Source of the DNA: Cryptomeria japonica
Taxonomy: Eukaryota > Streptophyta > Pinopsida > Cupressales > Cupressaceae
Direction: 5' to 3'
Assembly: GCF_030272615.1 (NCBI RefSeq)
Contig: NC_081406.1
Location: forward strand, 190,585,891 to 190,649,890
DNA length: 64,000 nucleotides
Numbering within the stretch: position 1 is the stretch's first letter; the number at the start of each line of letters is the position of its first letter. The notes beneath the pieces are model-generated. The model was given only the letters and a program-made list of their open reading frames with translations. It made no database searches and was not told where the DNA came from. Below are positions 60,020 through 64,000 of this stretch, piece by piece. The translations under genes were made by a program, and so were the position numbers.

Positions 60020-61616
60020 TGATGGGATGGTGCTTGGGATAGACTAGCCTAGTCTATGCTCTTGGATCCTTTCCTTGGATCACCTGGTGTTCTCTCCACA
60101 CCCTAGGGTCTCTAGGACTTCCCTTACTTGAGGAATCCCCTGACCTTGCCCAATCCACCCACCAATGAGTTGCAATGCTTCTCCTAAGGTCTCACCTACT
60201 CATGAGACTCAAAACCCCTTACTATGGCTAATAAGGGCTAGGCTTGTTCTACACCTTCCAAGGTCTTAGCGAGGTTATATTAGGTCAAATTCATGGTCTT
60301 TCCACCCATTCATGTGCCCCCAAGAGGTTTCAAGCCTTCAACCCCTTACCGATTTCACTATTTTGTGTTTTGCCTACAAAATAGGGCTACAAGGATTAGG
60401 ACCAATTAGGCCTCCTACCCGGTCCTTTAGGGCTTCCTCTCACAAACGATGCACAAATTACCCAAACTCCCAAAATGGAATACCAATCATTTGGCAAGGG
60501 TTCAAGGATTTCTTTGGTTTTGGGCCTCCAAGTGGCCGTACAATGCCTAGGGCAAATTTTGGGGTTTTTAAGGGTTTTGTGAGGGTTTTATGGTCTACCT
60601 GGGTCATAGTGAATGTTTTGTGTTTTAGCCACCTTGTTTGGATTGGTGGAGGCTCCTCCTTCTCACTAGTGGTGCTTTACACACTCCTCTACACTTCCTC
60701 CAAAGGGTGCACTCTCCTCTGACCAACCTTTCTCTCCAAGACCTCTGCAACAACAACTATTCCTAACCGAGCACTATCCAGTTTCGCCTACGAATGGGTC
60801 TTTGTATGGCCTCCTTGCATTTTCAAGGGCCCTTCTTGTATTGAAATATGGTACAAGGTCTCTACTCTCATTCCCCATGGTTTCATGGTGTTTCCACAAT
60901 GGGGAATGGAGTTATGATTCCATTTGCACAAACCAGTCCAAAACTAGACAGTGAGAAGGCAATTTACAAACTATTTACAAACACACACTGCCTGCAAATA
61001 AAAACCTAATCTAATTGCTCACAATGAAAGTATTTACAACATAGATGAAACTCCACATATTTTTACATGCAAATCAATCCATTAACTTTCTCGGTGGCTT
61101 CATTCAAACTGACTGGTAACCAACAAATAGTCACAGTCAAGCTTTTCTTACTTGGGTCGTACAATGTCTGACATCCAACCCATCAACTTAGGGTTTGGAA
61201 GTACTTATACTACCCTCTCCTCAATCTATGTGCCCTTATTAGGGTTTCCCATGCCAAACTAAGAATTTTGGCCTCATGGTGGAAAAGTTGCCTGACAACT
61301 TTTAAAAGTTGTCATGCAACTTTTGCAACTTTTGAGCATTTTTCCCAATGTTGCTTTTCTTGACTCCTAGACCCACATTGGGCCAACCTAAGGACTCCAC
61401 CATGCTATGAGGGACCCCTAAACACCTCAAATGCACACATACCCCCTATTTCCAAGAAAATCTCAATTTTCGACTCATGACCCTAAGACCTCAACTAGGA
61501 CCCTAACTAGGACCAGTGAGTACATGACTCTTTATTTTATATACAATGCCTTCAAAAGAAGCATAACACCAACAACCAAAGAAAGAGGAAGAGCTTGGAA
61601 GGGTGCTCCTATACCA
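60020..61616. mobile_element. LTR-like insertion of unknown family
   Basis: TGATGGGATGGTGC...GCTCCTATACCA, 1597 bp, flanked by gtcgg (60015-60019) and gtcag (61617-61621); the one difference is a CpG-type G to A. TG...CA ends and 5-bp duplication fit a solo LTR. It is less AT-rich than the neighbours, with repeated cctaggg/ccttgg-like words and no coding domain (the 136-residue ORF at 60312 is not recognisable). The family is not seen elsewhere in the window. Confidence 0.7.
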
Positions 61617-63424
61617 GTCAGCCACCCAAATGATAATTCAATAGATCCATTACATAATGCTGAAATAAAATCATAACACATGTCGGCCTAGGGACAAACA
61701 AACACCATCTAATCAATAAAACATCCTGGAAGCACATCGGAGGATCCACCAACATGTTACATCAAAAACAAGTCCATAACCTAGATAACACAAGACCTAA
61801 ATTAGAAACACACACCACAAAGTAATGACACCAATTAGTCGAGGAATGAATGCAATCACCATCAGCATCCCGAATCCCTTCTAGAAGTTGTACCAACACC
61901 ACTTATGCATTACATCAAAGATCTTCAATAAAGCTTTGTCAGTGAAACCCTTACCCGACCAATAAAGCATGCTTATTAGAACATGAGATATCATCTGATC
62001 ATCAAGTCAATACCAACTGACTATAACATACTTTAGAAACATATGAACCATCCATACAAACTTATTCCATCATCTGGATCATACCGGTGACCATCAACTG
62101 GTAATCTTACCAATCCAATCCTTCTACCAGAAGCTGGTAAACAACCATAATAGATAGTGTTGAAATCAATGACAAAACATCAATGTAACACATAATAAAC
62201 TCCATAATATGGCCAACAGGAATTGGTACCCACAAAATTTGCACTCTTTCTGAATGCGCCCTATTAAAGGCCTAGGCCGGTTAAGAGAAAACCTTGTTAG
62301 GAGTCAATCAGTGAAGGGATTTTAACATCATCTCTATTAGGAGTTGTACCCTATTAGGAGTAACCTTGATAAAGCATTTAAAACCAAATTAATGACCCAC
62401 CCGATGAAGGGATTTACAACATCAGGCCTATTAGGACCTACCTGGTTAAGGTATTTTAATACTACTGCAACTATTAAGAAACAATAGGCAAATGATCTGA
62501 TCAATGCACTCTTTGCTTTCTAGTACATATCCATTTCAACTCCAATCTACTTCACTCATGCATACATATCAATCTGGTTTGGTACACTCTACTTCTCTGA
62601 TCACCGACACAAAATCTCATCTCAAACTCGACCTAAATACACTTTTCAACTAGGTCGATTACATAACCCTAACCAAATTCAAAATACATCATAGATCATA
62701 TCAAATCATTACAAAATCATTATATATCATCATATAGATCATTACAACAAATTTCAAGATAATTACAACTGTTGAATGATCATAACACATCACCGCACAT
62801 CGATTTGATAAGCTATCAAACCCTTAACACATTCTACTAAGCACTTTGTTGTTTTTCAAGAAATTTGATCCTTGTACACACTTAAATGCAATCTTATCAT
62901 CACACATAGTGTCTAACACATCATCACTAAGTAGTGAACATGATAAGATTCACCGCCAAACCATAAAACATCATCGGTTAAAGATCTTATCACCGGTTCT
63001 CAAACCTTGCGCTGAATATACAATAGTCAATTACAAATATAACTTCTGGTTCTCCAAACATGATGCAGTTTCAGTCATAGACTTGTTACAATGTCATAAG
63101 CATACATTCCAAACCGCAACGCTTAACTCAACATGGATCTCTATCACGATCATCTCCTTCAGTGTTCCTGCTTACTGGTTCACTGTCAACTTAGAAAACA
63201 TTCCATTACTAGTTAGGCTTAGATAACTCAGATAGCTTAGATGAAATACCAAACATAAGCAAACATGGTTTCCATCATTGACAACACAAATAACTAATCA
63301 TAAAGCATCATCTCACAGTTATATCATCACCAACAATCCATCAATATATCATCACAAATAGCCCATCCTTTACCGGTACATCATCATCTCTATTAGCTAT
63401 GCCAGTATGCCAACAAATTATTGG

Positions 63425-63909
63425 AAAATGCCAGTCTCTCTTACCCTGAAGATCCGAAGATCTTATCACCGAGGGATTTTTGTCTCATAATGCAAGGTAC
63501 ATGAAGGGTATCTATGGGGTATGATCCACACTCCTAGAATCAATGAATGTGGGATTTGGGCTACTAAGTTGGTTCTTATTGTAAGTTTTGAGGATCCTGA
63601 TCCAACAATGGATTCTCAGAGCAAGCTACTCAAGGCTTTAGTTAAGATTATCGATGTAGAGAAGGCCCCCACATGTGTCGAATTCACTCAACACTCTAGC
63701 CACTTGACCAGTATGTTTATATAGAGGCGCGAAAAATCCACTCGAGAGTACGCTGGGAGAGATGATATCCTCAATGCATCCAATTCAAAGTACCTCTGTG
63801 GGGTGATGAAATCCCCAATCAAAGATACCCCTCACTACTAAAAAGAAAAGTGGGTGTCATTATCACCTTTCCTTCTCTCCCAAGACCCTGAAAGCGGGTG
63901 GAAAGGTAC
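63425..63909 (+). pseudogene. unrecognised coding remnant
   Basis: One plus-strand frame reads SLTLKIRRSYHRGIFVS, KVHEGYLWGMIHTPRINECG, IWATKLVLIVSFEDPDPTMD, LLKALVKIIDVEKAPTCVEF, and after a TAG at 63722 REKSTREYAGRDDILNASNS, YLCGVMKSPIKDTPHY and, after a TAA, KEKWVSLSPFLLSQDPESGW. Only four or five stops in 160 codons, and amino-acid use typical of protein. I recognise no domain and it does not match the Copia or Gypsy frames here. It lies right of the older LTR end (63415). It may be TE or host gene sequence. Confidence 0.45.
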
Positions 63910-64000
63910 TTAATGCAACAATAGGTCCACCCAAGACACAAAATAATTATTTTTCCTTTAAATATCACAATTTGTTATTTTTTCTATTCATAATCCAGAT

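Larger units (their letters stand above)
51570..62218 (-). mobile_element. second Ty1/Copia element, three-LTR tandem form
   Basis: Flanked by a perfect target-site duplication ggaat (51565-51569, 62219-62223). From left: LTR fragment (51570-51829), joined directly to a gag 5' fragment and PBS (51830-52086), a full LTR (52087-53264), PPT, pol, gag, PBS, and a 5' LTR (57902-62218) holding two later insertions. This is LTR-internal-LTR-internal-LTR with most of the first internal region deleted. The coding part is closely related to the Copia at 10929-18108 but better preserved. Confidence 0.88.
57902..62218 (-). repeat. 5' LTR of the second Copia, with two nested insertions
   Basis: LTR sequence is present at 57902-58476, 60003-60019 and 61617-62218; it is interrupted by 58477-60002 and 60020-61616. 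Without these, it is collinear with 52087-53264. Its plus-strand end is CCATAATATGGCCAACA. Confidence 0.9.
51280..63415 (-). mobile_element. older Copia-type LTR, split by a second Copia element
   Basis: The left part, 51280-51569, starts TGTTATTGTGAGG with actgagg...gtgaatcagtaataac and runs to gggaaaaaccacggtgggaat. The right part, 62224-63415, resumes tggtacccac and ends tatgccaaca. Joined over the ggaat duplication they form one LTR of about 1.5 kb, marked by repeated taggagt/gaagggatttNNaacatca blocks (62290-62460). The flanking 5-mers acgtc and aatta do not match, so it may not be a simple solo LTR. No internal region is seen. Confidence 0.6.

Noticed and set aside
60312-60722. 136-residue ORF as a host gene
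   Set aside because: No domain, inside an LTR-like insertion with its own target-site duplication.

Overview
This window is nuclear DNA from a seed plant. The density of old, nested, mutated retrotransposons and the LTR families present suggest a very large genome, most likely a gymnosperm such as a conifer; the species assignment is inference. I see no intact host gene, no rRNA or functional tRNA gene, and no CRISPR array. Nearly everything is transposable-element sequence, and every coding region carries stops or frameshifts.

Layout. 1-4123: the 3' half of an LTR retrotransposon with a long pyrimidine-rich internal region, a polypurine tract and a TGTAGACACC-type 3' LTR. 4205-9145 (minus): an unrecognised coding remnant broken by two LTR insertions (5444-6671 with a perfect target-site duplication, and about 7885-8994). 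9366-9955: an imperfect palindrome and a tRNA-like relic. 10207-10928 and 18109-18680 (minus): two pieces of another unrecognised gene, split by a 7.2 kb Copia element (10929-18108, plus). 18651-26141 (plus): a plant mobile domain (PMD) gene with a TATA box, a short first exon, a 404-bp intron carrying a 20-bp tandem repeat, and a second exon split by an insertion of about 4.8 kb. 27571-35966 (minus): an L1-type LINE with ORF1, ORF2 and an extra coding region in its 3' part. About 35976-51279 (minus): a Ty3/Gypsy element of Tat type (gag, protease, G-patch-like segment, RT, RNase H, second RNase H, integrase). Its integrase segment is tandemly duplicated, a Copia-type solo LTR sits in its 3' region, and a fold-back LTR element sits upstream of gag. 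51280-63415 (minus): an old Copia-type LTR that received a second Copia element (51570-62218) with a three-LTR tandem structure; its 5' LTR in turn holds two further LTR-like insertions. 63425-63909: an unrecognised coding remnant.

How it fits together. The PMD gene lies downstream of the Tat integrase on the opposite strand. This resembles the antisense extra ORFs known in some plant Ty3/Gypsy elements, so the PMD gene, the Gypsy and the noncoding DNA between them may once have been one element, later split by the L1. Target-site duplications let me order several insertions. A recurring TAG stop where a conserved Gln is expected points to long-term C-to-T decay at methylated CAG sites.

The most unusual structures are the fold-back LTR element (47577-50293), the L1 with a third coding region preceded by its own TATA-like motif (28192-29056), the tandem integrase duplication (38442-40861) and the triple-LTR Copia (51570-62218). 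All similarity statements come from reading the sequence; no database search was run.
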